NCBI RefSeq assembly: GCF_014217805.1
Contig: NZ_CP055156.1
Span: 5,400,585 to 5,464,584, forward strand
Length of the DNA: 64,000 nt
Source of the DNA: Adhaeribacter swui
Lineage (GTDB): Bacteria > Bacteroidota > Bacteroidia > Cytophagales > Hymenobacteraceae
Direction: 5' to 3'
Position numbers and translations under genes: made by a program. Numbering within the stretch: the stretch's first letter is position 1; each line of letters starts with the position of its first letter. Of the stretch, positions 8,530 through 18,938 are shown one piece after another. Under the pieces are notes generated by a model. That model was not told the DNA's origin and did no database searches. It saw only the letters and a program-made list of their open reading frames with translations.

Positions 8530-9246
8530 TTACAATTTAGAAGCCGCAGCTTCATCCACCAACCAAACCACATCTTTCGTTAAGGGCTCAATCAATTGTG
8601 AGGGATATTTTTGCGGATTTCTGGCCCCCTCCTGCACTTCGTACAAGGCATTGGCTTTTTTCTCGCCGTAGGTTAGAAACATAATTTTTTTCGACCGATT
8701 CAGGCAAGGCGCTGTTAGCGTAATGCGGTGCATGTGTTGCGGTTCTAAGTAATAGGCTTGCACCCAACGGTCTTGCTCCTGCAGCACGGCCGTTCCCGGA
8801 AACAACGAAGCGGTATGTCCATCATCGCCCATGCCCAGCAACATTAAATCAAACAGCAATTCTTCGTCATCAAAATACTTTTTTAATAAATCCTCATAAT
8901 CAGAAGCGAATTGTTCTGGTGCCACATCCGCCCACATTGGGTAAATGTGATTTTTGGGTACTGGTACGTGGCTTAACAATGTTTCAAAAGCCATTTTGGC
9001 GTTGCTACGTTCATCCGTAAGCGGCACCCAGCGCTCGTCGCCCCAGAAAATGTAAGTTTGTTCCCAAGGAACCTGCTCCCGGTATGGGGATTGCGCTAAT
9101 AACCGGTACATACCTTCCGGCGAAGAACCACCGGTTAAGGCCACGGAGAACTTGCCTTTTTCTTTAACGGCTGCCTGGGCTACTTGCACAAAAATCTCGG
9201 CAGCAGCCTGACTTAAGGCCGTGATATTTTTAAAAATTTGAATCAT
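8530..9246 (-). CDS. pgl: 6-phosphogluconolactonase
   Basis: Hydrolyses 6-phosphogluconolactone to 6-phosphogluconate in the oxidative pentose phosphate pathway. The protein has 238 residues, normal for the DevB/SOL type. Seen: [14 protein letters not shown] (around residues 38-50), [10 protein letters not shown] (68-76) and the phosphate-binding [16 protein letters not shown]. Its ATG overlaps the zwf stop by 4 bases (ATGA), so the two are translationally coupled. It is the last gene of the block. Confidence 0.96.
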   Translation of the reverse strand: MIQIFKNITALSQAAAEIFVQVAQAAVKEKGKFSVALTGGSSPEGMYRLLAQSPYREQVPWEQTYIFWGDERWVPLTDERSNAKMAFETLLSHVPVPKNHIYPMWADVAPEQFASDYEDLLKKYFDDEELLFDLMLLGMGDDGHTASLFPGTAVLQEQDRWVQAYYLEPQHMHRITLTAPCLNRSKKIMFLTYGEKKANALYEVQEGARNPQKYPSQLIEPLTKDVVWLVDEAAASKL

Positions 9247-10784
9247 GCTTTCGTTTTTTCTTTTGACTCTTTAGCCTGCCCGTTACGCGAAATGGTTACG
9301 GCCCACGTGTGACCTTCGCGGGCGATTAAAGCCTCGGCATTTTCGGGACCCCACATGCCCGCGGAGTAATTCGGAAATTCTAAGGAAGGCCGGGACTCCC
9401 AGGTTTCCAGTATGGGCGTAATTACCTCCCAAGCGGTTTCTACCTGGTCAGAACGCATAAACAAAGTGGCATCGCCTTGCAAAGCATCCAGCAGCAACGT
9501 TTCGTACGCTTCCGGCGATTGTGTAGAACAATCGTCGTAATCAAAAACCATTTTGGCTGGGGTTAGCTGCATTTCTAAACCGGGTCTTTTGGCCATAAAA
9601 CGCAGCCGGATATCCATTTGTGGCTGTATGTTAATGGTTAAACGGTTTGGTAGCAAGTTTTCCGAAAAAGAGGCCGAAAAAGTGGAATGTGGCACCGGCC
9701 GAAATTGGACCGTAATGGAAGACGTTTTTTCCTGCAAGCGCTTACCGGTTCGTAAATAAAAAGGTACGCCTTGCCAACGCCAGTTATCAATAAAAAATTT
9801 AACGGCCGCGTAGGTTTCGGTATTCGAGTGCGGGTCTACGTTGGGCTCCTCGTGGTAACCGGGCACTTGTTTTCCCTGCATCCAACCAGGTCCGTATTGC
9901 CCTCTAACGGCGTGCAAGTTTACCTGTTCCGGCGTGTACCGGCGCACCGCCCGCAATACATCTACCTTGCGATTCCGGATTTCTTCGGCTTCGAATGAAA
10001 CGGGCGGCTCCATAGCTACCATGCACATAATTTGCAGTAAGTGGTTCTGGATCATGTCGCGCAAAGCACCTACTCCTTCGTAGTACCCACCGCGCTCTTC
10101 CACGCCTACTTGCTCGGCCACCGTAATCTGTACCGAATCGATGTAATTGCGGTTCCAAAGCGGCTCAAATAATGCATTGGCAAACCGGAAAGCCAGAATA
10201 TTCTGCACTGTTTCTTTGCCCAGATAATGATCGATACGGTAGATCTGACTTTCTTTAAAAGTTTGGGTAAGCAGTTGGTTTAACTGACGCGCCGATTCTA
10301 AATCTTTACCAAAGGGTTTTTCCACGATAATCCGGTCACGGGCCACATCGCTGGCCAAACCGGCAGCGTGCACGTTGGTTGTTACGGCCTCAATAAACTG
10401 CGGCGCAATAGACAGGTAAAATAAGCGATTGGCGCGTACTCCCCAGGCTTTATCTAAAGTAGCAATTTTTTCGACTAACTGTGTGTAGGCGGCCGGATCG
10501 TTTATCTCTGATTGATGATATAGGATTTCGGGACTGAAACTTTCCCAGTTTTCGGGGCTTGGCTTACCGCTGCGCGAGAACTCCGTAAGACCATCGAATA
10601 AACGCTGGCGGTACTCTTCGTCGTTTAAAGGCGTGCGGCCTAAGCCAATAATGGCAAACTTTTCGGGCAACCAGCCATCCAGAAATAAATTATAAAATGC
10701 AGGAACCAACTTGCGTTTTGTTAAGTCGCCGGTTCCTCCGAATATAACTACTACAGTTGGTTCTGTTTTTCCGCCTGTTTTCAT
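9243..10784 (-). CDS. zwf: Glucose-6-phosphate 1-dehydrogenase
   Basis: Oxidises glucose 6-phosphate to 6-phosphogluconolactone, the entry step of the oxidative pentose phosphate pathway. The protein has 513 residues. Seen: nucleotide-binding [19 protein letters not shown] (from residue 15), EKPFGKDL (around 155-162) and the substrate motif RIDHYLGKE (183-191). It is separated from gnd by 172 bp but in the same direction, and overlaps pgl by 4 bases. The gap may hold an internal promoter. Confidence 0.97.
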   Translation of the reverse strand: MKTGGKTEPTVVVIFGGTGDLTKRKLVPAFYNLFLDGWLPEKFAIIGLGRTPLNDEEYRQRLFDGLTEFSRSGKPSPENWESFSPEILYHQSEINDPAAYTQLVEKIATLDKAWGVRANRLFYLSIAPQFIEAVTTNVHAAGLASDVARDRIIVEKPFGKDLESARQLNQLLTQTFKESQIYRIDHYLGKETVQNILAFRFANALFEPLWNRNYIDSVQITVAEQVGVEERGGYYEGVGALRDMIQNHLLQIMCMVAMEPPVSFEAEEIRNRKVDVLRAVRRYTPEQVNLHAVRGQYGPGWMQGKQVPGYHEEPNVDPHSNTETYAAVKFFIDNWRWQGVPFYLRTGKRLQEKTSSITVQFRPVPHSTFSASFSENLLPNRLTINIQPQMDIRLRFMAKRPGLEMQLTPAKMVFDYDDCSTQSPEAYETLLLDALQGDATLFMRSDQVETAWEVITPILETWESRPSLEFPNYSAGMWGPENAEALIAREGHTWAVTISRNGQAKESKEKTKA

Positions 10785-10956
10785 AAAAGTATTACTAAAA
10801 AGATTTAATCAGTTGTTAAATGCTGCTGAGCAATAAAGGCAAAGCTTGCTTCCACTAAGACCTCTTTACAACCCGGAACATTTTTATTTTTTAAATTTTG
10901 CTAAAATCAAGCAATCAAGTTGGCTCTGAATAGCGCTAGCTTTGCTGCGGATTAGC

Positions 10957-12375
10957 TTAATTCCACTGCGTGTGGAAAATGCCCGACTGGTCGATTCGTT
11001 CGTAGGTATGGGCGCCAAAATAATCGCGTTGCGCTTGTATTAAATTAGTAGGTAAAATGGCGCTCCGGTAAGCATCAAAATAACTAATCGTGGAGAGCAA
11101 GGCCGGCATGGGTATACCTTTTTCTATAGTCAATTTTACAATCGCGCGCACGTCTGCCTGATGTTGGTGTAAAGCAGCACCAATGTTGGCATCCAGCAAA
11201 AGATTGGGCAAATCCGGGTTAGTCGCAAAAGCTTGCCGGATATCTTCCAGGCAAGCGGCCCGGATAATACAGCCCCCTCGCCAGATTTTAGCTACTTCCT
11301 GCAAATCTAATTCGTAGTTGTAAGCCTTAGAAGCCGTACGCAATTGCACAAACCCTTGCGCGTAAGTCGCGAGCATGGCAAAGTAAAAAGCACTGCGTAA
11401 CTGATTGATCACTTCTTGGTTTCCGGCATCGGCAGCCGCATTAGCAGAAATGCCGCCTAATTGTTGCGCCGCCAGCACGCGTTCGTCTTTGTAAGCCGAT
11501 AAGTCGCGCATAGTTACAGCCATATCTACCGTTGGCAAGGGCACCTGCAAATCCATGGCGTTTTGGGACGTCCATTTACCCGTACCTTTTTGCCGGGCCC
11601 TGTCCGAAATAACATTTACCAAACGTTGGCCGGTAACGTCATCGGATTTTTTTAAAATTTCGCCCGTAATCTCAATTAAAAAAGATTGTACTTCGGTCTG
11701 GTTCCAGTCGCTAAATACTTGTTCTAAAGGGTCGTCGTTTAAACCTAAACCGCGTTTCATGAAATCGTAAATTTCGGCGATAAGCTGCATGATGCCATAC
11801 TCAATGCCGTTGTGCACCATTTTCACGTAGTTGCCCGCCGAGCCATTGCCTAAAAAAGTAACGCAGGGTTCGCCGTTTACTTTGGCCGCCACCGCTTCAA
11901 AAATCGGGCGCAACCGTTCGTAAGCCTGCCGGTCGCCGCCGGGCATCATGCTGGGACCAAAGCGCGCGCCTTTTTCACCACCCGAAATACCCATACCAAA
12001 GAAGTGCAAACCTCTTTCGCCCAATTCCACCACCCGCCGATCCGTGTCGGGGAAATACGAATTACCGCCATCAATCACGATGTCACCGGGTTCCAGGTAC
12101 GGCAACAAACTGGCAATGGCCGCATCTACCGCTTTACCAGCGGGTACCAGCAACATTAAGGCCCGGGGTTTGCGCAACGAATGAATAAATTCTTCGGCGT
12201 TGGTTGTGCCTTTTACCGGCTTTCCTTTATCGGCTTCGTTTTCCAGGGCTAAGGCTTTGTTGGGATCCAGATCCAAGCCCGAAACAGCAAATCCGTGGTC
12301 GGCCATGTTTAATAGTAAATTCCGGCCCATCACCCCTAAACCAACCATGCCAAAATCGAATAATGTATCGCTCAT
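10957..12375 (-). CDS. gnd: 6-phosphogluconate dehydrogenase, decarboxylating
   Basis: Converts 6-phosphogluconate to ribulose 5-phosphate, CO2 and NADPH. At 472 residues it is the long dimeric form. Seen: N-terminal dinucleotide fold GLGVMGRNLLLNMADHGF (12-29), IDGGNSYFPDT, GISGGEKGARFGPSMMPGG, and the C-terminal IWRGGCIIRA block. It lies between the HAD gene (99 bp) and zwf (172 bp). Confidence 0.97.
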   Translation of the reverse strand: MSDTLFDFGMVGLGVMGRNLLLNMADHGFAVSGLDLDPNKALALENEADKGKPVKGTTNAEEFIHSLRKPRALMLLVPAGKAVDAAIASLLPYLEPGDIVIDGGNSYFPDTDRRVVELGERGLHFFGMGISGGEKGARFGPSMMPGGDRQAYERLRPIFEAVAAKVNGEPCVTFLGNGSAGNYVKMVHNGIEYGIMQLIAEIYDFMKRGLGLNDDPLEQVFSDWNQTEVQSFLIEITGEILKKSDDVTGQRLVNVISDRARQKGTGKWTSQNAMDLQVPLPTVDMAVTMRDLSAYKDERVLAAQQLGGISANAAADAGNQEVINQLRSAFYFAMLATYAQGFVQLRTASKAYNYELDLQEVAKIWRGGCIIRAACLEDIRQAFATNPDLPNLLLDANIGAALHQHQADVRAIVKLTIEKGIPMPALLSTISYFDAYRSAILPTNLIQAQRDYFGAHTYERIDQSGIFHTQWN

Positions 12376-12474
12376 AAAAACTTAAGTAATGTTAATGAAA
12401 TTGCGGATTTAAAATTTTTTAAAAATTATTGCGCGTGATCGGGCAAGCTACTTTGGGTGCCGGCAAACCCGGAC

Positions 12475-13092
12475 TTAAACTAAGCCTAAATTAGCCAGCG
12501 CTTGCCTGGTTAAATTATAATCGGTGTGGTGGATGCAGTGCATACCCAAACTACTGGCCACCTGTACAAACATGGCGCGGTCATCTACATAAATTACTTG
12601 ATCCGGGAAAACTTGGGCTATATCTAAAGCCATGCGAAATAAATCGTGATCTGGCTTCCTGAAATGGGCATAGCACGAGGAAACAAACATGTCCATGAAG
12701 TTATTTAACCCGAAATGCTTGATGCGGTACTCATTTAATTCCCGGCCTTCGTTGTTAACCGCCGCAATTTTTAAATTATAGCGTTTTTTTAAATCGGTAA
12801 TCAGGTTGATCATGTCCGGGAAAGGGCTGGTTTGCTCCATAATAAAGCGAGTAAATTCCTGGGTCGAGTATGGGCGCGGTTCGTAGAAAACAATCCGGTC
12901 CAGGTATTCTTCCAGGGTTAACTTACCCGATTCGTAGGTGTCAAAAGTAAGATGGTGCCGTTCGTTCAGTTGTTCGTAATCCAAATCAAATTTCTCGGCC
13001 GCTCGTTTCCGGGCATTTCGGTCCCAACCGTTGGTAAGTAAAACTCCTCCTATGTCCAGAAAAAGAGCTTTAATGGATGTGGTGGAACTCAT
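12475..13092 (-). CDS. HAD-superfamily phosphatase (YihX/epoxide-hydrolase-N-like)
   Basis: A 205-residue haloacid-dehalogenase-fold protein. Motif I is FLDIGGVLL with nucleophile D13; the second Asp of the usual DxD is Gly15, as in YihX-type sugar phosphatases. The third motif RKPDHDLF and fourth motif YVDDRAMF are present. Its ATG overlaps the tal stop by one base (TAATG), so it is tightly coupled to tal and belongs to the pentose phosphate block. A sugar-phosphate or damaged-metabolite phosphatase is a reasonable guess, but the substrate is not known. Confidence 0.85.
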   Translation of the reverse strand: MSSTTSIKALFLDIGGVLLTNGWDRNARKRAAEKFDLDYEQLNERHHLTFDTYESGKLTLEEYLDRIVFYEPRPYSTQEFTRFIMEQTSPFPDMINLITDLKKRYNLKIAAVNNEGRELNEYRIKHFGLNNFMDMFVSSCYAHFRKPDHDLFRMALDIAQVFPDQVIYVDDRAMFVQVASSLGMHCIHHTDYNLTRQALANLGLV

Positions 13093-14219
13093 TATACCGC
13101 GGCAGCTTCTTTGCGTTTATCTTCCAGCACCTGGAGTAAACTGTTAAACGGTTTGATAAATTTTTGAATACCTTCTTCTTCCAACTGTTTGGTAACCGCG
13201 TTTAAATCCACGCCAACTTGCGGTAATTCCGCAATCAAATTACGGGCTTCTTCGGTACCTTCTTCCAAGCGGCCGGCCGGTTCGCCGTGGTCGCGGAAAG
13301 CATTTAGCGTTTCCATAGGCACGGTATTTACCGTATCCGGACCGATTAAGGATTCAATGTACAACACATCGCGGTAAGCCGGGTTTTTGGTACTGGTGCT
13401 GGCCCACAACAAACGCTGGGGTTTGGCTCCTTTTTCGGCTAAAGCTTTAAATCGATCTGAGTTAAAAACTTCTTTATAAATCTGGTAAGCCATTTTGGCG
13501 CTCGCAATAGCGGTTTTACCAATCACTTTTTCCGCCAGTGCGGCTTGATCGCCGCCATTCTGTTTTACTTTTTCCAGCATGGGATCTACCAGGGCATCAA
13601 TCCGGCTCAAAAAGAAACTGGCTACCGATGCGACTTTATCAATGGGTTCACCTTTTTGTGCCCGTTCCTCCAGACCAGCCACGTAGGTTTCGGCCACTTG
13701 CCGGTAGCGCTCCAGGCTAAACAACAAGGTAACGTTAATGTTAATCCCTTCCCTGATGAGCTGCGTAATGGCTGGCAAACCTTCGGGCGTACCAGGTACT
13801 TTAATCATTACATTCTTCCGGGCGAGCGTTTGCCAGGAGGCCTGGGCTTCTTTCACGGTTCCGGCGGTATCTTGCGCCAGAATCGGCGAAACTTCTAAAC
13901 TCACGTAACCGTCCAGTCCATCTGTTTTTTCGTAAACCTCTTTAAAAACGTCGGCGGCGTTTTGCACGTCTTCAATGGCTACGGCCAGAAAAATTTCTTC
14001 GGTGGATTTACCGGTTTTGGATAAAGTTTTGATGGTGTCCCAGTAATCATCGCTGCGGGCAATGGCTTCTTCAAAAATGGCCGGGTTAGAGGTAACTCCC
14101 CGTAGATCGTCTTCGTCGATTAATTTTTTTAACTCACCGGAGGCAATAAACTTGCGGCGGATATAATCTAGCCAGATACTCTGGCCAAAAGATGAAATTT
14201 GAGCAAGAGAACTTTTCAT
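13092..14219 (-). CDS. tal: Transaldolase
   Basis: Transfers a dihydroxyacetone unit between sugar phosphates in the non-oxidative pentose phosphate pathway. It has 375 residues, the long bacterial form also found next to gnd/zwf in other bacteria. Seen: SIWLDYIRR near the N-terminus, GVTSNPAIF (41-49) and the Schiff-base lysine K140 in NVMIKVPGTPEG. The ATG overlaps the rpiB stop by 4 bases, and the stop overlaps the HAD start. Confidence 0.96.
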   Translation of the reverse strand: MKSSLAQISSFGQSIWLDYIRRKFIASGELKKLIDEDDLRGVTSNPAIFEEAIARSDDYWDTIKTLSKTGKSTEEIFLAVAIEDVQNAADVFKEVYEKTDGLDGYVSLEVSPILAQDTAGTVKEAQASWQTLARKNVMIKVPGTPEGLPAITQLIREGININVTLLFSLERYRQVAETYVAGLEERAQKGEPIDKVASVASFFLSRIDALVDPMLEKVKQNGGDQAALAEKVIGKTAIASAKMAYQIYKEVFNSDRFKALAEKGAKPQRLLWASTSTKNPAYRDVLYIESLIGPDTVNTVPMETLNAFRDHGEPAGRLEEGTEEARNLIAELPQVGVDLNAVTKQLEEEGIQKFIKPFNSLLQVLEDKRKEAAAV

Positions 14220-14671
14220 GATTTATTCTTTTTTTCTAAAGCGATAACTTTATCTAAGCGCCGTTGAAAGCGTTCTTCTTTTTGAAATTCAGCGTTCAAA
14301 AAAGCTTGTACTAACTCCCAAATCAGCATGGGGCCAATTACCCGGCCGCCAATACACATTAAATTTAAATCGTCGTGTTCCACACCCTGGTGGGCGGAGT
14401 AACTTTCGGTGATTAAAGCCGCCCGTATGCCCGGAAACTTATTAGCGGCCACCGATACGCCCACTCCACTGCCGCACACGGCAATGCCACGGTCTACTTC
14501 TTGCTTACTCACAGCTTCGGCCAAAGGCACAATAATATCGGGGTAATCATCCTGAGCGTCGTACTGGTGGGCGCCATAATCTTTTACGTCGTGTCCGGCT
14601 TCGCGCAGTTGTTTGATGAGCTGCTGCTTTTGTTCAAAGCCGGCGTGGTCGGCGGCAAGTCCTATTTTCAT
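14216..14671 (-). CDS. rpiB: Ribose 5-phosphate isomerase B
   Basis: Interconverts ribulose 5-phosphate and ribose 5-phosphate. It has 151 residues (RpiB/LacA/LacB family). Seen: MKIGLAADHAGFEQK with the phosphate-binding DH pair (residues 8-9), the catalytic Cys66 in AVCGSGVGVSVAANK, and the GxRAAL block. It follows tkt after 5 bp and overlaps tal by 4 bases. Confidence 0.95.
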   Translation of the reverse strand: MKIGLAADHAGFEQKQQLIKQLREAGHDVKDYGAHQYDAQDDYPDIIVPLAEAVSKQEVDRGIAVCGSGVGVSVAANKFPGIRAALITESYSAHQGVEHDDLNLMCIGGRVIGPMLIWELVQAFLNAEFQKEERFQRRLDKVIALEKKNKS

Positions 14672-14676
14672 GGCGT

Positions 14677-16698
14677 TTATTGTTTTACTAAAGCACGGGC
14701 TTTTTCACACACGTTGGCAACCGTAAATCCAAATTCCTCCAGTACTTTTTCGCCTGGTCCCGATTCACCATACCGATCGATGCCGATTACCTCGCCTTCA
14801 GTGCCTACGTAGCGGTACCAGGCCAGGGTAATACCTGCTTCTACGGCTATCCGCTTCCGGACAGCTGGTGGCAGTACTGCATCGCGGTATGCCTGGTCTT
14901 GCTGATCAAATAACTCCCAGGACGGCATACTTACTACCCGGGCTTTAATGTTTTCTTTGGCAAGTTCGGCTTGGGCGCCTAAAGCTAATTGTACCTCCGA
15001 ACCCGTACCAATAAATATAACATCCGGGGTACCAACGGCGTCGCTGAGAATGTAAGCGCCTTTTTCCAGGTCACGGGCCGGGGCATACTTATTGCGGTCG
15101 AAGGTGGGTAATTTCTGACGGGTAAGAATTAAAGCCACCGGACCTTTCATGCGGGTCATGGCTACCCGCCAAGCTTCTACGGTTTCGTTGGCATCGGCCG
15201 GCCGGATTACGGTTAAATTCGGAATGGTACGGAGAGCGGTCACGTGTTCCACGGGTTGGTGGGTAGGTCCGTCCTCGCCCAACGCAATGCTGTCGTGGGT
15301 AAATACGTAAGTAACCGGCGCTTCGGTAAGAGCCGCCAAACGTATGGCACCGCGCATGTAATCCGAGAAAGTTAAGAAAGTACCGCCGTAAACGCGTACG
15401 CCCCGGTGCGAAGCCATGCCATTTAAAATAGAACCCATGCCGTGTTCGCGCACTCCAAACCAAATATTGCTGTGGTCGTAGCTGCCCGGCTGAAAACTAA
15501 CTTCGCCTTTGGTCGGCATTTCGTTGGAACTAGCTAAATCGGCGGATCCGCCAATTATCCAAGGAACCGTTTTCTTAATGGCTTCCAACGTTTTGCCTGA
15601 GGCTTGCCGGGTGGCCATGGAATCAGCAGGAGTAAATACGGGTAAATCTGCATCCCAACCTTGGGGTAGTTCACCGTTGTAGGTTAAGCGTAACTCTTCA
15701 CCTTCCTGGGTAAATTTTTTAGTGTATTCATCAAACAGCCTTTGCCATTTGGCTTGCAGTTGCGCTCCTTGTTGTCCGGGTTCCAGTAAATGGTCGCGGA
15801 CTTCGTTGGGTACATAAAAGCTTTTGCCAGGATCCCAGCCGAGCGTTTCTTTGGCTTTTTTTAAATTTTCTTCGCCCAGCGGATTGCCGTGTACTTTGCT
15901 GGTGCCCTGCAACGGACTGCCGTAGCCAATGATGGTTTTTACCGAAATCAAAGAAGGCTTTTCGGTTTCGGCCTGGGCCGCCCGAATGGCTTGGTCAATG
16001 GCTTCGATGTCGTTGCCATCGGTTACCCGTTGGGTGTGCCAACCATAAGCTTCGAAACGAGCCAGCACATCTTCAGTGAAGGCTAAACTGGTGGGGCCAT
16101 CCAGCGAAATATCGTTATCGTCGTAGAGAAAAATCAGTTTGCCTAATTTTAAATGGCCGGCTAAAGAAGCAGCCTCCGCGGCTACGCCTTCCATTAAATC
16201 GCCATCGCTTACAATGCCATAGGTATAATGATCGATTAAATTAAAATCTGGGCGGTTGTATTTGGCGGCTAAAAATGCCTCGGCCATTGCCACTCCAACC
16301 CCATTGCCAAAGCCTTGACCTAATGGTCCGGTAGTTACTTCGATACCAGGGGTAAGCATGGATTCGGGGTGGCCCGGGGTTTTAGAACCAATTTGCCGGA
16401 AGTTTTCCAGTTCCGACATAGGCAAATCGTAGCCGTACAAATGCAATAAACTGTATAATAAAGCCGAACCATGTCCTGCCGAAAGAATAAACCGGTCGCG
16501 GTTTTGCCAGTGTGGGTCCTGGGGGTTGAACCGCAAAAAACGCGACCACAATACGTAAGCCATGGGAGCGGCGCCTAAAGGTAAACCCGGATGTCCCGAA
16601 TTGGCTTTCTGCACCATATCGGCCGAAAGAAAACGAATGGTATTAATACTTAGCTCATCGAGCTGGGTTAAAGTTTCGGTAGTATTTTGATTAGCCAT
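14677..16698 (-). CDS. tkt: Transketolase
   Basis: Thiamine-diphosphate enzyme moving two-carbon units between sugar phosphates. It has 673 residues from the ATG at 16698; the open frame starts three codons earlier at a TTG, which I reject. Seen: [15 protein letters not shown] (cofactor region), [20 protein letters not shown] (diphosphate-binding) and the [11 protein letters not shown] pyrimidine-domain motif. It is the promoter-proximal gene of the pentose phosphate block. An inverted repeat lies about 75-100 bases upstream (16772-16799). Confidence 0.97.
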   Translation of the reverse strand: MANQNTTETLTQLDELSINTIRFLSADMVQKANSGHPGLPLGAAPMAYVLWSRFLRFNPQDPHWQNRDRFILSAGHGSALLYSLLHLYGYDLPMSELENFRQIGSKTPGHPESMLTPGIEVTTGPLGQGFGNGVGVAMAEAFLAAKYNRPDFNLIDHYTYGIVSDGDLMEGVAAEAASLAGHLKLGKLIFLYDDNDISLDGPTSLAFTEDVLARFEAYGWHTQRVTDGNDIEAIDQAIRAAQAETEKPSLISVKTIIGYGSPLQGTSKVHGNPLGEENLKKAKETLGWDPGKSFYVPNEVRDHLLEPGQQGAQLQAKWQRLFDEYTKKFTQEGEELRLTYNGELPQGWDADLPVFTPADSMATRQASGKTLEAIKKTVPWIIGGSADLASSNEMPTKGEVSFQPGSYDHSNIWFGVREHGMGSILNGMASHRGVRVYGGTFLTFSDYMRGAIRLAALTEAPVTYVFTHDSIALGEDGPTHQPVEHVTALRTIPNLTVIRPADANETVEAWRVAMTRMKGPVALILTRQKLPTFDRNKYAPARDLEKGAYILSDAVGTPDVIFIGTGSEVQLALGAQAELAKENIKARVVSMPSWELFDQQDQAYRDAVLPPAVRKRIAVEAGITLAWYRYVGTEGEVIGIDRYGESGPGEKVLEEFGFTVANVCEKARALVKQ

Positions 16699-16771
16699 AA
16701 GTAACAAGAATTGGTAAACTCCAAGTAAGCTTTAACGCGAAGTAGCGATTTTCTACTGAAAAGTTAATGTT

Positions 16772-16799
16772 AAATTGACGTAAACTAAAAAGTCAATTT
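16772..16799. promoter_or_regulatory. Inverted repeat upstream of tkt
   Basis: AAATTGAC (16772-16779) and GTCAATTT (16792-16799) form an 8-bp inverted repeat with a 12-base spacer in the tkt leader/promoter region. It could be an operator half-site pair or a leader hairpin; the role is inference. Confidence 0.4.
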
Positions 16800-16913
16800 T
16801 TAATAATTTTATTCCTACAGGTTTTTACTCCATTTTAACCACAAACCGGCAAAAAGGTTATGAACTTTTAAGCACCACAGAGTAAAGCAGCTTCCCTAAA
16901 CCGGCAGTAATTA

Positions 16914-17687
16914 TTAATACGGCGAAGGACTAATGGAAGACCAACCGCCATCAATTACAATGGTTTGGCCGGTAATGTGCCGGGCTTTATCGGAAGTTAA
17001 AAACACCGCGGCCTGGGCAATATCTTCCGGCGAAGCTGGCCGCCCCAAGGGAGTAAGCCGGGACCAGGTACTCTCGTAATCTTCTTCCGAAACGGTGCGT
17101 TCGGTAAGGGTAGCTCCGGGAGCAATGGCATTTACCGTTATTTTATACGCGGATAATTCAATAACCAGGTTTTTAGCCAGCATTTCCACGGCGGCTTTGG
17201 TCATGCCGTAAGCGGCTAAATTTTTATGCGCCTGATGCCCCGTAACCGACGACATAAATAAAATACTGCCACCCGTTTGTTGTTCTTTTATTTGCCGGGC
17301 TACGGCTTGCGCCAAAAAGAAAGTTCCGCGCAAGTTTAAATCCATTACTTGCTGAAAAGCTTCCGGGGTATAAGTAAAAAAATCGCCAAACAAAGTGATG
17401 CCGGCATTAGCAATGGCAATGGTAACTTTTCCAAAGTTTTTAACTGCAGTGGCAACTAAGTTATTTATAAACGTAACATCGGCCGCATTACCGGGCACGC
17501 CTAAACAACCTTTGCCAAATTCTTTATTTAGCTGGTCGGCGGCCTGGGTCGTTAATTCGGCATCCAAGTCATTTAAAACAACCGCGGCTCCTTGTTTCAT
17601 TAACTCCCGGCAAATGGCAAAGCCTATGCCTTGCCCGGCGCCCGTTACAATAGCTACTGGTTGTTTTTCATTTTCGGTTAGTAACAT
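16914..17687 (-). CDS. SDR-family oxidoreductase
   Basis: Classical short-chain dehydrogenase/reductase, 257 residues. Seen: the cofactor motif TGAGQGIG (15-22), NAG (94-96), and the catalytic set S147, Y160, K164 in SSVTG and YGMTK, ending in the usual ITGQTIVIDGG tail. The acid after the second strand (LNDLD) suggests preference for NAD(H). The substrate is unknown; sugar or polyol dehydrogenases of this type are common. An 18-bp tandem repeat lies immediately upstream of its ATG. Confidence 0.92.
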   Translation of the reverse strand: MLLTENEKQPVAIVTGAGQGIGFAICRELMKQGAAVVLNDLDAELTTQAADQLNKEFGKGCLGVPGNAADVTFINNLVATAVKNFGKVTIAIANAGITLFGDFFTYTPEAFQQVMDLNLRGTFFLAQAVARQIKEQQTGGSILFMSSVTGHQAHKNLAAYGMTKAAVEMLAKNLVIELSAYKITVNAIAPGATLTERTVSEEDYESTWSRLTPLGRPASPEDIAQAAVFLTSDKARHITGQTIVIDGGWSSISPSPY

Positions 17688-17722
17688 AATCGGTCAGTTT
17701 AAAATAATCGGTCAGTTTAAAA
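17687..17722. repeat. 18-bp tandem repeat (two copies) in the SDR gene leader
   Basis: TAATCGGTCAGTTTAAAA occurs at 17687-17704 and again, identical, at 17705-17722. On the minus strand these copies end on the first base of the SDR start codon, so they form its 5' leader. They could be duplicated operator/translation-control sites or a recent slip duplication. Confidence 0.85.
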
Positions 17723-18301
17723 CCTGATAGTAGGGGTTTATTTTTAAATTTTTAAAATTTTGTATTCACAAAGAAGCGTTAACCAGGTAATTCCGGCCAC
17801 TTTCATTTTAAAAGAAGTACCCTTACGGCGAAAGTAACATAAAAATTTAGTTAGCCGGAAATAAGGATATCTGTGGCATAAAAACAAATAATACAATACA
17901 CGGGGAAAAGCAGCTTCTGCGGTGACTTTAATTCTTCTTTTTTATTTCACCTGATTATGGTATTAAAACCGGAACTACGGCGATTTTTTGTTTCTAGCTT
18001 TATTCCGGATTAAGCAGCCTTTCTCTTTTGTAAGTTAATCAGTCAGGTAAGATTTTAATTTTTGCCTTAGCTCTTTGGCTTCCGTGTTTTTTTATTTTGC
18101 TGTAATTTATTGCGCGCACTGGGGTAGTTGTGTTTTTAACCAAGAATATTCTTGTACTATTCCGGCCAATTTCTCAATAATAAGCTTTGGATTACCTTGG
18201 AAATATTTTAATAAACAAAACCATATATATTTACTAAAACAACACCAAAAGCATAATACCCATAAATTAATCTTATAATCTGCTAAAAACCAACCGACCC
18301 C
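17723..18301. other. AT-rich intergenic region
   Basis: These 579 bases lie between divergent genes. They contain one copy of the recurring 20-mer TTTTTAAATTTTTAAAATTT at 17741-17760. No product-bearing frame was found: the open frames on either strand here have no family features and one runs into the start of the next gene. Confidence 0.5.
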
Positions 18302-18925
18302 ATGAGTACCAACGATAGCACTATTATGGAAACAACCAACTGTATTCAAACGCTGGAAATAGGAAATGCTTTGCTTACCGTAGAAGCCGATCGTTCCTTT
18401 GTTCAGTTAAGCTGGCAGCAATCCCCTACCGCCGAAGATTTAGCGTTAAGTGCGTCGGTAGTTAGTGAGTTTATCAAAGAAAATAACATAATTTACTTTC
18501 TGCACGATGTCCGGAATGTAATTTACACCGATATAAATTTACAAAGAACCTTTACTTCGGTTTTCTGCCCCCGGATTTTAACGGCTGGCGTGATTCGGTT
18601 TGTGCACCTGGCTAATTATGAACTACCCGAGTTATTGATTCTGGACGAAATTACCGCTTATATGCAACGTAAAGTTATAACCAATAAAGCCGTAAAAATG
18701 GAAATTTGTACTACGCCCGAAGGAGCCGCAGAATGGCTGAATAACTCTGGCGCAAAAAACACGATAGCACTAGCTCCGAAAAAGGTAAAAGAAGCTGCCG
18801 TAGAACAAGTGAGTTTCGAGTGGGCCGCCGCCGCGCAGGTAAGCTCCTCCTTAAAGCAATACAAAGACAAAGCCGCCATGGTGTTCCGGATTTTAGTAAA
18901 AGGCAAATCGTACTCTGAACTATAA
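18302..18925 (+). CDS. Hypothetical protein, possibly STAS-like fold
   Basis: An unrecognised 207-residue soluble protein. The first ~130 residues alternate predicted strands and helices with ILDE, VRFVHLANY and YFLHDVRNV segments, faintly recalling SpoIIAA/STAS-like domains found in Bacteroidota two-component contexts; this is only an impression. The C-terminal 75 residues are Ala/Lys-rich and helical. It has no signal peptide. It stands alone between a divergent SDR gene and a very strong terminator. Confidence 0.75.
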   Translation: MSTNDSTIMETTNCIQTLEIGNALLTVEADRSFVQLSWQQSPTAEDLALSASVVSEFIKENNIIYFLHDVRNVIYTDINLQRTFTSVFCPRILTAGVIRFVHLANYELPELLILDEITAYMQRKVITNKAVKMEICTTPEGAAEWLNNSGAKNTIALAPKKVKEAAVEQVSFEWAAAAQVSSSLKQYKDKAAMVFRILVKGKSYSEL

Positions 18926-18938
18926 AATCTTTAAATTT

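Noticed and set aside
18107-18349. Minus-strand 80-residue frame over the start of the gene at 18302
   Set aside because: No family features, and it overlaps a better gene and its promoter.
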